The notes beneath the pieces are model-generated. The model saw nothing but the letters and a program-made list of their open reading frames with translations. It ran no database searches and was not told the origin of the DNA. Shown here one piece after another: positions 22,291-32,222 of a stretch of DNA of 64,000 bases. The DNA comes from Nitrospirillum iridis. GTDB lineage: Bacteria > Pseudomonadota > Alphaproteobacteria > Azospirillales > Azospirillaceae. Location: contig NZ_JACIIZ010000001.1 of NCBI RefSeq assembly GCF_014205765.1, positions 399,815 to 463,814 on the forward strand, written 5' to 3'. The translations under genes were made by a program, and so were the position numbers. Every line of letters begins with the position of its first letter. Within the stretch, counting starts at the first letter, position 1.

Positions 22291-23210
22291 GCGGCGTGCT
22301 CCACGATCCAGCCGCACAGGTCGGCATAACTGAGACCCACATGGGCCGCCTGTTCCGGCAGCAACGACAGGGGGGTGAAGCCGGGCTGGGTGTTGGTCTC
22401 CAGGAAGCAGAGGCCGGCGCTGCCGTGCTTGCTGTCGTCCCAGCGGAAGTCGCTGCGGCTGACGCCGCTGCAGCCCAGCGTCTGATGGGCCAGCAGGGCC
22501 AGGCGCTTGGCTTCCTCCGCCACCTCGGCCGGAATCCGGGCCGGGCAGACGTGTACCGCGTGGCCTTCGGTGTACTTGGCCGTGTAGTCGAAGAATTCCG
22601 TGCTGGCCACGATCTCGGTCACGGTCAGGGCGCGGTCGCCCACCACGCCCACGGTCAGCTCGCGGCCGGGGATAAACTTTTCCACCATCACGGTGTCGCC
22701 ATAGACCCAATGCTCGGCGGCGATGGCCGGGCCGTTGGCCCCGGGGCGCACGATGCGGACGCCGACGCTGGAGCCCTCGTCCACCGGCTTGATGACGTAG
22801 GGCGGTTCCATGACGTGGCCGGCCAGAACCTGCTCGCGCGTCGCGATGACGCCGTCGGCGATGGGCATGCCCACGGTGCTCAGCACCCGCTTGGTCATGG
22901 CCTTGTCCATGGCCACGGCGGAGGCCATGACCCCGGAATGGGTGTAGGGCACGCCCAGATATTCCAGGACGCCCTGGATCAGGCCGTCCTCGCCGCCGCG
23001 GCCGTGCAGGGCGTTGAAAATGACGTCGGGCTTGGGCGTCAGCGCCGCGAGCAGGCCGGCCAGGTCGCGCTGCACATCCACCGCGCGCACGACATAGCCT
23101 TTGGACTCCAGCGCGGTCACGATGGACGCGCCGCTGACAAGCGACACCTCGCGCTCGGCAGACCACCCGCCCATCAGGACGGTGACATGCTTAGGCTGGT
23201 GACCACTCAT
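22278..23210 (-). CDS. ddl: D-alanine--D-alanine ligase
   Basis: Ddl joins two D-Ala for the peptidoglycan stem. The 310-aa product starts at the ATG at 23210 (MSGHQPKHVTVLMGG) with AGGGAG about 8 nt upstream. It shows the N-terminal GGWSAEREVSL motif, FNALHGRGGEDG, the ATP-grasp core YVIKPVDEGSSVGV, and the metal site FLETNTQPGFT. The length is typical. A 282-bp gap separates it from murB, so ddl-ftsQ-ftsA-ftsZ may have an internal promoter. Confidence 0.97.
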   Translation of the reverse strand: MSGHQPKHVTVLMGGWSAEREVSLVSGASIVTALESKGYVVRAVDVQRDLAGLLAALTPKPDVIFNALHGRGGEDGLIQGVLEYLGVPYTHSGVMASAVAMDKAMTKRVLSTVGMPIADGVIATREQVLAGHVMEPPYVIKPVDEGSSVGVRIVRPGANGPAIAAEHWVYGDTVMVEKFIPGRELTVGVVGDRALTVTEIVASTEFFDYTAKYTEGHAVHVCPARIPAEVAEEAKRLALLAHQTLGCSGVSRSDFRWDDSKHGSAGLCFLETNTQPGFTPLSLLPEQAAHVGLSYADLCGWIVEHAACHG

Positions 23211-23492
23211 CAAACCGCTCCCTATTGGCTGAATCGGTTCCAGCCATGGTGACACAATCCCTAGAGGATAGCCCACCTTTGCAGAACCGCTGGGAAACGC
23301 AAGATTTTGTAAGTTTTCAGGCGCCTCTTTTTAAAAACCGCTAGCTATAGCGTTGAAATGTCCAGGCCGCTGCAACCAGGGTATAACTACCCATAGTCCT
23401 TCCCTATGTCGTCCGGACGGGTCGGAAAACGACTCGGCGTCCGGGTGGTCGCGGTGTCGCGCCAGGACTGATTCGCGGGTACCCCGACTCAC

Positions 23493-24446
23493 TCAAACCG
23501 GCTCCCCGATGCGGCGGATTTCCCAGCGCAACGGGATGCCGGACATCTCAAAAACCCGGCGGCGCACTTCCTCGCCCAACGCCTCGATGTCGGCGGCGGT
23601 GGCGTCGCCCAGGTTCAGCATGAAATTGGCGTGCTTCTCGGACATCTGGGCGCCGCCGACCACCAGGCCGCGGCAGCCGGCCTTGTCCACCAGGGCCCAG
23701 GCCTTCTCGCCCGGCGGGTTGGCGAAGGTGGACCCCCCGGTGCGGGCCCGCACCGGCTGGCTGGCCGCCCGGGCGGCCGCGATCTCGTCCATGCGGGCCT
23801 GGATGGCGGCCTTGTCGCCCGGCCGGCCCACCAGGGTGGCCGTGGTGAAGATCACATCTTCCGGCACGCCGCAGTGGCGATAGGTCAGGTGCAGATCATC
23901 CCGGCTGTAGGTGCGGCGACGGCCCTGGCGGTCGATACCCACGGCGTCCTCGATCACCTCCACCGTCTCCCCGCCATAGGCGCCGCCGTTCATGCGGATG
24001 GCGCCGCCGATGGTGCCGGGGATGCCGGACAGGAACTCCAGGCCCGACAGGCCGGCGGCCTGCGCCGTTTGGGCCACGGTCAGGTCCAGGGCGCCGGCGC
24101 CGGCGCGGACCCGCTCACCCTCCACCGCCACCTGGGCGAAAGCACCACCCAGGCGGACGACGACGCCGCGCACGCCGCCATCGCGGACCAGCAGGTTGCT
24201 GGCGACACCGATGACGGTCACCGGCACATCGGCGGGGCAGGCGGCCAGGAACCGGGCCAGGTCATCCTCGTCGGCCGGGCGGAACAGCACGTCGGCGGGG
24301 CCGCCCACGCGAAACCAGGTCAGGGGCCCCAGGGCGGCGTCCGGAGTCAGCCGGCCGCGTACCTCCGGCAGGCGGCGCAGCAGGGCGGCGCCCCGGGTCT
24401 CGCCCGGGCCCTCCGTCCCCTCATGCCGGCGCCGCTCCGCCATCAT
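23493..24446 (-). CDS. murB: UDP-N-acetylenolpyruvoylglucosamine reductase
   Basis: MurB reduces UDP-GlcNAc-enolpyruvate to UDP-MurNAc using FAD and NADPH. The 317-aa product shows the FAD-binding segments [27 protein letters not shown] and [24 protein letters not shown], and the catalytic serine region [16 protein letters not shown]. The final [19 protein letters not shown] is usual for the family. The ATG at 24446 overlaps the murC stop by 4 nt (ATGA). Confidence 0.97.
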   Translation of the reverse strand: MMAERRRHEGTEGPGETRGAALLRRLPEVRGRLTPDAALGPLTWFRVGGPADVLFRPADEDDLARFLAACPADVPVTVIGVASNLLVRDGGVRGVVVRLGGAFAQVAVEGERVRAGAGALDLTVAQTAQAAGLSGLEFLSGIPGTIGGAIRMNGGAYGGETVEVIEDAVGIDRQGRRRTYSRDDLHLTYRHCGVPEDVIFTTATLVGRPGDKAAIQARMDEIAAARAASQPVRARTGGSTFANPPGEKAWALVDKAGCRGLVVGGAQMSEKHANFMLNLGDATAADIEALGEEVRRRVFEMSGIPLRWEIRRIGEPV

Positions 24447-25876
24447 CGGGCGTTCCCTCCCGGATTGGCGGTGCCGAACAGGCGGTCCAGCTCCGCCGGC
24501 AGGGCGTTGGCCCAGGTGGTGATGTTGCCGGCGCCTAGGCAGACCACCAAGTCACCCGGCCGCGCCATGTCGCGGATCATGGAGGGCAGCGCCTCGGGCG
24601 AGGGCAGGGGCAGCGCGTGGCGGTGGCCGTGGGTGCGCAGGCCATCCACCAGCGCCTCCTTGCTGACGCCGGCGATCGGTGTTTCACCGGCGGCATAGAC
24701 GTCGGCGACGATGACGGCGTCGGCGTCGTTGAAGCAGGTGCAGAACTCCTCGAACAGGCTCTGCAACCGGGTGTAGCGATGGGGCTGCACCACGGCGATG
24801 GTGCGGCCGGTTCCGGCGGTGCGGGCCGCACTCAGCACGGCCGCGATCTCCACCGGGTGGTGGCCATAGTCGTCGATGACGGCGATGCCGTTGGACTCGC
24901 CCGTCTTGGTGAAGCGCCGCTTCACGCCGCTGAACTTGGCCAGGCTCTGGCGGATGCTCTCATCGTTGATGCCCATGTTGAGGGCGACGGCGATGGCGGC
25001 CAGCGAGTTCTGGACATTGTGCAGCCCATACATGGGCAGGTGCAGGCCGGTGATGGTCCGTTCCTCCCCCACCACGCGGTCGGACACGACCACGTCGTAG
25101 AAGGCGCCCTGCACCGTGGTCTGCAGGTTGGTGGCGCGCAAATCGGCCTGGGGGTTGAAGCCGTAGGTGACGATGCGGCGGTCCACCCGGCTGATCAGGG
25201 CCTGGACCTCGGGATGGTCGATGCACAGGGCGGCGAAGCCGTAGAACGGGATGTTCTGCACGAACTGGTCGAAAGCCTCGCGCGCCCGGTCGAAGGTGCC
25301 GTAGAAATCCAGATGCTCGGGATCGATGTTGGTGACGACGGCGATGGTGGCCGGCAGCTTGGTGAAGGTGCCGTCGCTTTCATCCGCCTCGACCACCATC
25401 CAGTCGCCGGAGCCCAGCTTGGCGTTGGTGCCGAGCGCGTTGATGATGCCGCCGTTGATGATGGTGGGGTCGAAGCCGGCGCCGTCCAGCAAGGCCGAGA
25501 CCAGCGAGGTGGTGGTGGTCTTGCCGTGGGTGCCGGCGATGGCCACCGACCATTTCAGGCGCATCAGTTCCGCCAGCATTTCGGCGCGCCGCACCACCGG
25601 CACCAGCGCCGCGCGGGCGGCCATGACCTCGGGGTTGTCGCGCTTCACGGCGGAGGAGATGCAGACGACCGCCGCCTCGCCCAGGTTTTCCGCCCGCTGG
25701 CCGATGGACACGGGAATGCCCAGATCGCGCAGGCGCTTGACGTTGTAATTGTCCGCCAGGTCGCTGCCCTGGACGGAGTATCCCAGGTTATGCAGCACCT
25801 CGGCGATGCCGGACATGCCGATGCCGCCGATGCCCACGAAATGAATGGTGCCGATGGACAGGGGCATCGCCCTCAT
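24443..25876 (-). CDS. murC: UDP-N-acetylmuramate--L-alanine ligase
   Basis: MurC adds L-Ala to UDP-MurNAc. The 477-aa product has [14 protein letters not shown] at the N-terminus, the P-loop [25 protein letters not shown] and [14 protein letters not shown]. The start at 25876 (MRAMPLS) is preferred because it overlaps the stop of orf40 by ATGA, the rule at other junctions in this cluster, and GGAG lies 9 nt upstream. An ATG three codons in is the alternative. murB follows with another ATGA overlap. Confidence 0.97.
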   Translation of the reverse strand: MRAMPLSIGTIHFVGIGGIGMSGIAEVLHNLGYSVQGSDLADNYNVKRLRDLGIPVSIGQRAENLGEAAVVCISSAVKRDNPEVMAARAALVPVVRRAEMLAELMRLKWSVAIAGTHGKTTTTSLVSALLDGAGFDPTIINGGIINALGTNAKLGSGDWMVVEADESDGTFTKLPATIAVVTNIDPEHLDFYGTFDRAREAFDQFVQNIPFYGFAALCIDHPEVQALISRVDRRIVTYGFNPQADLRATNLQTTVQGAFYDVVVSDRVVGEERTITGLHLPMYGLHNVQNSLAAIAVALNMGINDESIRQSLAKFSGVKRRFTKTGESNGIAVIDDYGHHPVEIAAVLSAARTAGTGRTIAVVQPHRYTRLQSLFEEFCTCFNDADAVIVADVYAAGETPIAGVSKEALVDGLRTHGHRHALPLPSPEALPSMIRDMARPGDLVVCLGAGNITTWANALPAELDRLFGTANPGGNAR

Positions 25877-25995
25877 TGGCCGTCTCCGCTGCGATAGGGG
25901 GATTGCGCGCGGACCCCGTCCGCGGCGGCCGGACCATAGGGGAAGGTCAGGGCGTCTGGGAAGCTCGTCATACGGGGCCAAGACATGTGGCTCAT
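25873..25995 (-). CDS. orf40: unrecognised small ORF between murG and murC
   Basis: A 40-codon frame starts [15 protein letters not shown] and ends RSGDGQ. Its ATG overlaps the murG stop by 4 nt (ATGA) and its stop overlaps the murC start by 4 nt (ATGA). Most of the other junctions in this operon have the same overlap. No signal peptide, membrane span or known motif is visible; the product would be Pro/Ser/Ala-rich. It may be a true small protein or a coupling ORF that carries ribosomes from murG to murC. I know of no such gene in standard dcw clusters. Confidence 0.55.
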   Translation of the reverse strand: MSHMSWPRMTSFPDALTFPYGPAAADGVRAQSPYRSGDGQ

Positions 25996-27107
25996 GCGGC
26001 CCTCCCCAAGGGGACGGCACCGCTCGCGGCGTCCAGCACGGCGTCGGCCAGGCGCTCGGCCGCGTCGGGGATGGCGAAGGACCGGGCGCCGGCCGCCGCC
26101 AGGGCCAGCGGGGCGGGGTCCTCCAGGAAGGCGGCCAGTCGCTCCGCCAGGGCCTCGGCGGTGAATTGGGCGTGGGGCATCAGCCACGCGCCGCCCGCGT
26201 CCACCAGCGCCTTGGCGTTGGCGGTTTGGTGGTCGTCCATGGCCTGGGGATAGGGCACCAGGATGGCGGGACGGCCGGCCACGGCCAATTCCGCCACCGT
26301 TCCGGCACCGGAACGACAAATCGCCAGGTGGCAAGCGTCCAGCCGGCCGGCCATGTCACGGAAGAAGGGGGCCAGTTCCACCTCCACGCCCAGGCCGGCA
26401 TAGCCTTCGCGCGCCTGCTCCATCGTTTCGGGCCGGGCCTGCTGTTTGATGCGCAGGCGCAGGCGGTGTTCCGGCGACAGGCGGGCGACGGCGGCGGGCA
26501 GGATGGTGCTGAAGACGGAGGCGCCCTGGCTGCCGCCGGTCACCAGGATGGACAGAGTGCCGCCGGGCGGGGTGTAGGGACGGTCGGCCAGGGCCAGGAT
26601 GGCGGGGCGGACGGGGTTGCCCGTGCGCACACTCGCCACGTGGCGGGGCAGGCCGGCGACAGCGGGGAAGGAGGTCGCGATCAGCCGGGCGCCGCCCGCC
26701 AACAGCTTGTTGGCCCGGCCCATCACCGCGTTCTGCTCATGCAACACCACGGGAATACCCAGGCGCTGGGCCGCGAACACGGTGGGCACGGAAGGGTAGC
26801 CGCCGAATCCCACCACCACGGCGGGCTTCATGTCCTTCAGGATGCGGCGGGCCTGCATGGATCCAGCCAGCAGTGTCAGCACCGTGCGGGCCTTGGAAAT
26901 GAGGCTGCGGCCGGGCGTGCCGGCGCTGACCCGATGCACGGGGATGTCGGTCAGGCCCTCGCCGAAGGCCTGGCCCCGGGTGTCGGTCACCAGCGCCACC
27001 GGCAGGTCCCGGGCGCGCAGCGCGCGGGCCAGCGCCTCCGCCGGGAAAAGATGGCCGCCGGTGCCGCCGGCCGCCAGGACGATGGTTCCTTGCGCGGAGC
27101 GGCTCAT
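25992..27107 (-). CDS. murG: Lipid II synthase (GlcNAc transferase MurG)
   Basis: MurG transfers GlcNAc to lipid I at the inner face of the cytoplasmic membrane, giving lipid II. From the ATG at 27107 ([15 protein letters not shown]) the 371-aa GT28 enzyme has the glycine-rich [10 protein letters not shown] loop, [32 protein letters not shown] and the donor-site [24 protein letters not shown]. The start overlaps the ftsW stop by ATGA. Confidence 0.97.
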   Translation of the reverse strand: MSRSAQGTIVLAAGGTGGHLFPAEALARALRARDLPVALVTDTRGQAFGEGLTDIPVHRVSAGTPGRSLISKARTVLTLLAGSMQARRILKDMKPAVVVGFGGYPSVPTVFAAQRLGIPVVLHEQNAVMGRANKLLAGGARLIATSFPAVAGLPRHVASVRTGNPVRPAILALADRPYTPPGGTLSILVTGGSQGASVFSTILPAAVARLSPEHRLRLRIKQQARPETMEQAREGYAGLGVEVELAPFFRDMAGRLDACHLAICRSGAGTVAELAVAGRPAILVPYPQAMDDHQTANAKALVDAGGAWLMPHAQFTAEALAERLAAFLEDPAPLALAAAGARSFAIPDAAERLADAVLDAASGAVPLGRAA

Positions 27108-28228
27108 GGCAGATCCCCCTGGCCGAAGCGCTTGCGGGTCAGGGCCAGCAGCATGCCGACGCCGATGCCCAGCGCGATGAGCGACGAACCGCCGTAGGAG
27201 ATGAAGGGCAGGGTCATGCCCTTGGTCGGCATCATGTGCAGGCTGGACGCCATGTTGATGCAGGCCTGCAGGCCGAACTGCATGGCCAGGCCGGCGGCGC
27301 CCAGCATGACGAACAGGCTCTGCTCCCCATAGGCGCGGGCGAAGCTGCGCATGACCACGACGCCGAACAGCAGCACGATGAACAGGCACCACAGCATGCC
27401 CAGTTCTTCCCCCGCCACGGCGAAGATGAAGTCGGCATGGGCGTCGGGGATGGTCATCTTGACCGTGCCCTGGCCGGGGCCGGTACCCCACAAGCCGCCG
27501 TGCTGGAAGGCGTCCAGCGCGCGCTGGACCTGGTAGTTGTCGCCGGCGGCCGGGTCCAGGAAGCGGTTGACGCGGCTTTGCACGTGCGGGAACAGCAGAT
27601 AGGCCCCCACCAGGCCTGACAGGCCGCAGACCACCAGCACCGCCACCAGCAGGATGGGCAGGCCGGCGATGAAGAACTGGCCGAACCACACGGCGCTGAC
27701 CACGAAGGTCATGCCCAGGTCGGGCTGCATCAGCAGCAGGGCCACGATCATCAGGTAGAAGACGATGCAGACGCCGAAATAGATGACGTTGCTGGTGTGC
27801 CGGGCCTGGGCGAACAGCCAGGCGGCCACTACGGCGAAGGCGGGCTTGATGAATTCCGACGGCTGCACCGACAGGCCCGGCAGATGGATCCAGCGGGTGG
27901 CGCCCTTGATCTGCACACCCGACACCAGGGTCAGCGCGACCCCCGCCAGGGACAGCAGGAACATGATCATGGCCATGCGCCTGACACCCTTGGGCGACAG
28001 CAGCGACACCCCCACCATGATGATCAGGGTGGGGATCAGCATCATCACGTGATGCTGGATGAAGTGGAAGTTATCCAGGCCGATGCGCTCGGCCACCGGC
28101 GGGCTGGCCGCCTGGATCAGCACCACGCCGATGGTGGCGATGAGGAAGACGGTGGCCAGGGTCCAGCGGTCGACGGTCCACCACCAGCGGCCGATCACGG
28201 ATTGGTCGGTACGCGACAGCGTGATCAT
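27104..28228 (-). CDS. ftsW: Peptidoglycan glycosyltransferase FtsW
   Basis: FtsW is the SEDS-family polymerase of septal peptidoglycan, acting with FtsI. The 374-aa product is polytopic with about ten spans. It carries the SEDS signatures WIHLPGLSVQPSEFIKPAF, LLMQPDLGMTFV, GDNYQVQRALDAFQHGG, AHADFIFAVAGEELG and PTKGMTLPFISYGGSSL. The start overlaps the murD stop and the end overlaps the murG start, each by ATGA. Confidence 0.97.
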   Translation of the reverse strand: MITLSRTDQSVIGRWWWTVDRWTLATVFLIATIGVVLIQAASPPVAERIGLDNFHFIQHHVMMLIPTLIIMVGVSLLSPKGVRRMAMIMFLLSLAGVALTLVSGVQIKGATRWIHLPGLSVQPSEFIKPAFAVVAAWLFAQARHTSNVIYFGVCIVFYLMIVALLLMQPDLGMTFVVSAVWFGQFFIAGLPILLVAVLVVCGLSGLVGAYLLFPHVQSRVNRFLDPAAGDNYQVQRALDAFQHGGLWGTGPGQGTVKMTIPDAHADFIFAVAGEELGMLWCLFIVLLFGVVVMRSFARAYGEQSLFVMLGAAGLAMQFGLQACINMASSLHMMPTKGMTLPFISYGGSSLIALGIGVGMLLALTRKRFGQGDLP

Positions 28229-29652
28229 GGCGTCCCGTCCTTTTCCTGCAAGGCCCTGACGATGCCGACGAAGGCGTCGCCGCGCACCTCGAAGTTGGGA
28301 TACTGGTCAAAGCTGGCGCAGGCGGGCGACAGCAGCACCGTGCCGCCACCCGCTTCTTGCGCCATGGCGTAGGCGGCGGGAACCGCCTGGTCCAACGTGC
28401 CATAGCGGCCGTAGCTGACCTTGCCCTCAAGCCACGGGGCGAATTCCTCCGACGCCTCCCCGATCAGGAAGGCGTGGTGCACCCGACCCATGAAGGGCTC
28501 CAGTCCGGAGAGGCCGCCCTCCTTGGCCTTGCCGCCCACGATCCAGTACATGTCCTGGTAGCAGCCCAGGGCCTTGGACGCGGCGTCGGCGTTGGTGGCC
28601 TTGCTGTCGTTGACGAAGCGGATGCCGTTGATGGTGGCGATGGTCTGCTGGCGATGAACCAGGCCGGGGAAGGTGCGCATCGCCTCGGCGATCACCTCGG
28701 GCGCCACGCCCACCGCGCGGGTGGCGGCGTAGGCGGCGCAGGCGTTCTGCCAGTTGTGGCGACCCGGCAGGGCGGCGCAGTCGCGCAGATCGACCACGGC
28801 CAGGGCCCGTCCATCGGTGTCGTCCACCAGCACGCCATCGGCGGCGTGGATGCCGCCGGGCACCGCGCGCTCGGCGGAGATGCGCACGACACGGCGTGCG
28901 ATACTGTCCCCCGCTGGCGCCTCCAGGCTATCGGCCATGGCGGCGGTGTTGGGTTCGTCCACGCCCAGGATGGCGACGGGCAAGGGTTTGGAAGCGTCGC
29001 GGGCGCCGGGCTGGAAGATCAGGCGCTTGGCGGCGATGTAGCCGTCCATGCCGCCATGGCGGTCCAGATGGTCGGGGGTGATGTTCAGCAGCACCGCGGC
29101 ATCGAAACCCAGGGACGGCGTCAGTTCCAACTGATAGCTGGACATCTCCAGCACATAGACGTCGCCCTCCCCCAAGGCCGGGAAGGTCAGGACCGGGATG
29201 CCCAGATTGCCGCCCACGGCGATGGTGCGGCCGGCATGGGCCAGGATGTGCCCGGTCAGGGCGGTGGTGGTGGACTTGCCGTTGGTGCCGGTGATGCCGA
29301 TGTAGGCGGCGTCCGGCCGGGCCTGGCGCAGCAATTCCACGTCGCCGATGATGGGGATGCCGGCGGCCTTGGCCCGCGCCGCCACCGGATGGGCCCGGGG
29401 GAAGGTGTGGGGAATGCCGGGCGACAGCACCAGGGCGGCGACGCCGCTCAAATCCGCCTCATGCAGGTTGGTCAGGGGGATGCCGGCGGCCTCCGCCGCC
29501 TTTTGCCCGCCGGTGCCGTCGTCCCAGGCCAGGACCTGCGCCCCGCTGGCGGTCAGCACGCGCGCCGCCGCCAGGCCTGAGCGCGCCAAGCCCATCACCG
29601 CCACGCGGCGGCCTTGGTAGGGGGGGATGAGGAGGGGCCGGGGCGCGGTCAT
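28225..29652 (-). CDS. murD: UDP-N-acetylmuramoylalanine--D-glutamate ligase
   Basis: MurD adds D-Glu to UDP-MurNAc-L-Ala. The 475-aa product shows the N-terminal GLARSGLAAARVL nucleotide-sugar fold, the P-loop GITGTNGKSTTTAL, ITPDHLDRHGGMDGYIAAK and NDSKATNADA. Its ATG at 29652 stands 4 nt after the mraY stop, and it is coupled to ftsW by ATGA. Confidence 0.97.
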   Translation of the reverse strand: MTAPRPLLIPPYQGRRVAVMGLARSGLAAARVLTASGAQVLAWDDGTGGQKAAEAAGIPLTNLHEADLSGVAALVLSPGIPHTFPRAHPVAARAKAAGIPIIGDVELLRQARPDAAYIGITGTNGKSTTTALTGHILAHAGRTIAVGGNLGIPVLTFPALGEGDVYVLEMSSYQLELTPSLGFDAAVLLNITPDHLDRHGGMDGYIAAKRLIFQPGARDASKPLPVAILGVDEPNTAAMADSLEAPAGDSIARRVVRISAERAVPGGIHAADGVLVDDTDGRALAVVDLRDCAALPGRHNWQNACAAYAATRAVGVAPEVIAEAMRTFPGLVHRQQTIATINGIRFVNDSKATNADAASKALGCYQDMYWIVGGKAKEGGLSGLEPFMGRVHHAFLIGEASEEFAPWLEGKVSYGRYGTLDQAVPAAYAMAQEAGGGTVLLSPACASFDQYPNFEVRGDAFVGIVRALQEKDGTP

Positions 29653-29656
29653 GGGG

Positions 29657-30742
29657 TTAACGCAGCTTCAAGGTGGACAGGCCGGCCAGCGCCAGGATGA
29701 CGGCGATGATCCAGAAACGGATGACGACGGTCGGCTCCGACCAGCCCTTCTTCTCGAAATGATGGTGCAGGGGCGCCATGCGGAACACCCGTTTGCCCGT
29801 CATCTTGAAGCTGGCGACCTGCACGATGACGGACACGGTCTCCAGCACGAACAGGCCGCCGATGATGGCCAGCACCAGCTCATGCTTGGTGATCACGGCG
29901 ACGGTGCCCAGCGCGCCACCCATGGCCAGCGAGCCGGTGTCGCCCATGAACACCATGGCCGGCGGCGCGTTGAACCACAGGAAGCCCAGGCCGGCGCCCA
30001 CGAGCGCGCCGCAGAACACCGCGAGTTCGCCCGTGCCCGGCACATGGTGGATTTGCAGGTAGTTGGCGAAGACGGCGTTGCCCGAGAGATAGGCGATCAG
30101 GCCGAAGCTGGCGGCGGCGATCATGATGGGCACGATGGCCAGGCCGTCCAGGCCGTCGGTCAGGTTGACCGAATGGCTGGATCCGACGATGACGAACACG
30201 GCCCAGGGCCCGAACAGGTAGCCCAGGGGGATCAGCACGTCCTTCAGGAAGGGCACGGTCAGGCCGGTGTCCAGCGGGCTCTGCGCCACCTGCAGGTACC
30301 AGGCGGTGGCGACGCCGGCGACCGCGATCATGGCCACCATCTTGCCGCGGCCGGACAGGCCCTTGGTGTTGCGCTTGGTCAGCTTCAGGAAGTCGTCGCC
30401 GAAGCCCACCAGACCGAAGCCAACGGTGACCAGCAGGACGATCCAGGTGTAAGCGTTGGTGACGTCCACCCACAGCACGGTGGAGATCAGGACCGAGATC
30501 ATGATCATCAGGCCGCCCATGGTGGGCGTGCCCTTCTTCTTCAGGTGCGTCTCCGGCCCGTCGGTGCGGATGGGTTGCCCCGACCCCTGCATGGACTTCA
30601 GCCAGCGGATGACGCCGGGGCCGATCAGGAAGCTGATGATCAGCGCCGTCAGCATGGCTCCGCCCGTCCGGAAGGTGATGTACCGGAACAGGTTGAACAG
30701 CTGGAATTCGTCGGCCAGCGGGAACAGCAGGTTGAACAGCAT
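29657..30742 (-). CDS. mraY: Phospho-MurNAc-pentapeptide transferase MraY
   Basis: MraY moves phospho-MurNAc-pentapeptide to undecaprenyl phosphate, forming lipid I. The 361-aa polytopic protein has the family motifs [32 protein letters not shown] with the catalytic Asp residues, and [15 protein letters not shown], and ends with a final membrane span. It lies 10 bp downstream of murF. Confidence 0.98.
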   Translation of the reverse strand: MLFNLLFPLADEFQLFNLFRYITFRTGGAMLTALIISFLIGPGVIRWLKSMQGSGQPIRTDGPETHLKKKGTPTMGGLMIMISVLISTVLWVDVTNAYTWIVLLVTVGFGLVGFGDDFLKLTKRNTKGLSGRGKMVAMIAVAGVATAWYLQVAQSPLDTGLTVPFLKDVLIPLGYLFGPWAVFVIVGSSHSVNLTDGLDGLAIVPIMIAAASFGLIAYLSGNAVFANYLQIHHVPGTGELAVFCGALVGAGLGFLWFNAPPAMVFMGDTGSLAMGGALGTVAVITKHELVLAIIGGLFVLETVSVIVQVASFKMTGKRVFRMAPLHHHFEKKGWSEPTVVIRFWIIAVILALAGLSTLKLR

Positions 30743-30752
30743 GAGACGGATC

Positions 30753-32222
30753 TTAGCTCCCGGAGACGGCGGGGGTAGAGGGGGACGGGTGGGACAGGGC
30801 CTGCAGGGCGTCCACCACCTTGGCCATGCGGCTGCCGGCGGACCCCTTGATCATGATGACGTCGCCGGCGCGCACGGACCCGGCCACCAGCGGCGCCAGG
30901 TCGGCGCTGGTGGCGGCGTGGGCGCCGCGGCGCGCGGCCGGCAACTGGTCGAACAGGTGGCGCATGTTGGGGCCGCAGGTGAAGACCAGATCCACCTGCG
31001 CGGCGATGAGCGCATCGGCCAAGCCGGCGTGCAGCTTGGGGGAATCGGCGCCCAGCTCCAGCATGTCGCCCAGGGCCGCCACGCGGCGACCGCCGGGACC
31101 CGGCTGGGTATGGCCCAGCACGGCGGCGGAGGCGGCCACCGAGACGGGGCTGGCATTATAGCTTTCGTCGATCAGGGTGACGCCGCCGCCGGCATGAGCG
31201 CCGTTGGGTGGCAAATCCACCACCTGGCGCACGCCCCGGCCCTTGACCGGGGTCAGGGTGGCCAGCGTCACGGCGGCGGCCTGGACGTCGCCGCCGGCGG
31301 CGGAGACGGCCAGCAGCACGGCCAGGCTGTTCATGGCCTGGTGCCGGCCAGGCAGGGCCAGGGTGTAGCGCACCACTTGGCCCTGGATCTCGGCGGTGAT
31401 GTCGCAGCCGGTGTCGGAGAGGTCCAGGTCGATCAGCCGGGCATCGGTCCCGGCGGTGGCGCCGAAGCTCAGCACATGGCCGATGCCCCGGGTGCGGGCC
31501 GCCGCCAGCAGGCGGGCGTATTGGGGATTGTCGCGGTTCAGCACCGCCGTGCCCTGGCGGGACATGCCCTCGAAAATCTCGGCCTTGGCGTCTGCGATGG
31601 CCTCGACGGAGGCGAAGAACTCCAGGTGAACGGCTTCCACCGTGGTGATGATGGCGATGTCCGGGCGCGTCATGCGCGACAGCGGGCCGATCTCGCCCGC
31701 GTGGTTCATGCCCAGTTCGAACACGCCATAGCGCACGTCGGCCGGCATGCGCGACAGCGACAGGGGCACGCCCCAGTGGTTGTTCAGGTTGCCTTCGGTG
31801 GCGAAGGTGGGGGCTTGGGCGGCCAGGCAGGCGCGCAGCATTTCCTTGGTGCTGGTCTTGCCGACGGATCCGGTGACGGCGATGATCTTGGCGGCGGTGT
31901 TCACCCGGGCCACGCGGCCCAGATCCTCCAGTCCGGCCAGCGTGTCGTCGGCGATCAGCAGGGGGGCGTCGGTTCCCACCCCGTCCGGCACTCGGCTCAC
32001 CAGGCAGGCGGCCGCCCCCCGCTCCAGCGCGCCGACGACGAAGCCGTGGCCGTCGAAGCTCGGGCCCTTGATGGCGACGAACAGGTCGCCGGGGCTGAGC
32101 GTGCGGCTGTCGATGGACACGCCGGTCGCGACCCAGTCGGGGCCCTGGGTCCGGGCGTTGGCGGCGGCGGCGGCATCGGCCGCCGTCCACAGCACTTTCC
32201 TTTCGGGAATCGGCGCGGTCAT
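30753..32222 (-). CDS. murF: UDP-MurNAc-tripeptide--D-Ala-D-Ala ligase
   Basis: MurF adds the D-Ala-D-Ala made by Ddl. The 489-aa product has the P-loop [14 protein letters not shown], the substrate segment [26 protein letters not shown] and [10 protein letters not shown]. The ATG at 32222 overlaps the murE stop by ATGA. The short Pro/Ser-rich tail is not part of the conserved fold. Confidence 0.97.
   Translation of the reverse strand: MTAPIPERKVLWTAADAAAAANARTQGPDWVATGVSIDSRTLSPGDLFVAIKGPSFDGHGFVVGALERGAAACLVSRVPDGVGTDAPLLIADDTLAGLEDLGRVARVNTAAKIIAVTGSVGKTSTKEMLRACLAAQAPTFATEGNLNNHWGVPLSLSRMPADVRYGVFELGMNHAGEIGPLSRMTRPDIAIITTVEAVHLEFFASVEAIADAKAEIFEGMSRQGTAVLNRDNPQYARLLAAARTRGIGHVLSFGATAGTDARLIDLDLSDTGCDITAEIQGQVVRYTLALPGRHQAMNSLAVLLAVSAAGGDVQAAAVTLATLTPVKGRGVRQVVDLPPNGAHAGGGVTLIDESYNASPVSVAASAAVLGHTQPGPGGRRVAALGDMLELGADSPKLHAGLADALIAAQVDLVFTCGPNMRHLFDQLPAARRGAHAATSADLAPLVAGSVRAGDVIMIKGSAGSRMAKVVDALQALSHPSPSTPAVSGS

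Noticed and set aside
21355..23166. 603-codon frame for ftsQ
   Set aside because: The first 292 codons are antiparallel-free shadow of ddl in another frame; FtsQ homology begins at 22290.
25992..27689. 565-codon frame for murG
   Set aside because: The part upstream of 27107 is a shadow of ftsW; MurG starts at the ATG overlapping the ftsW stop.
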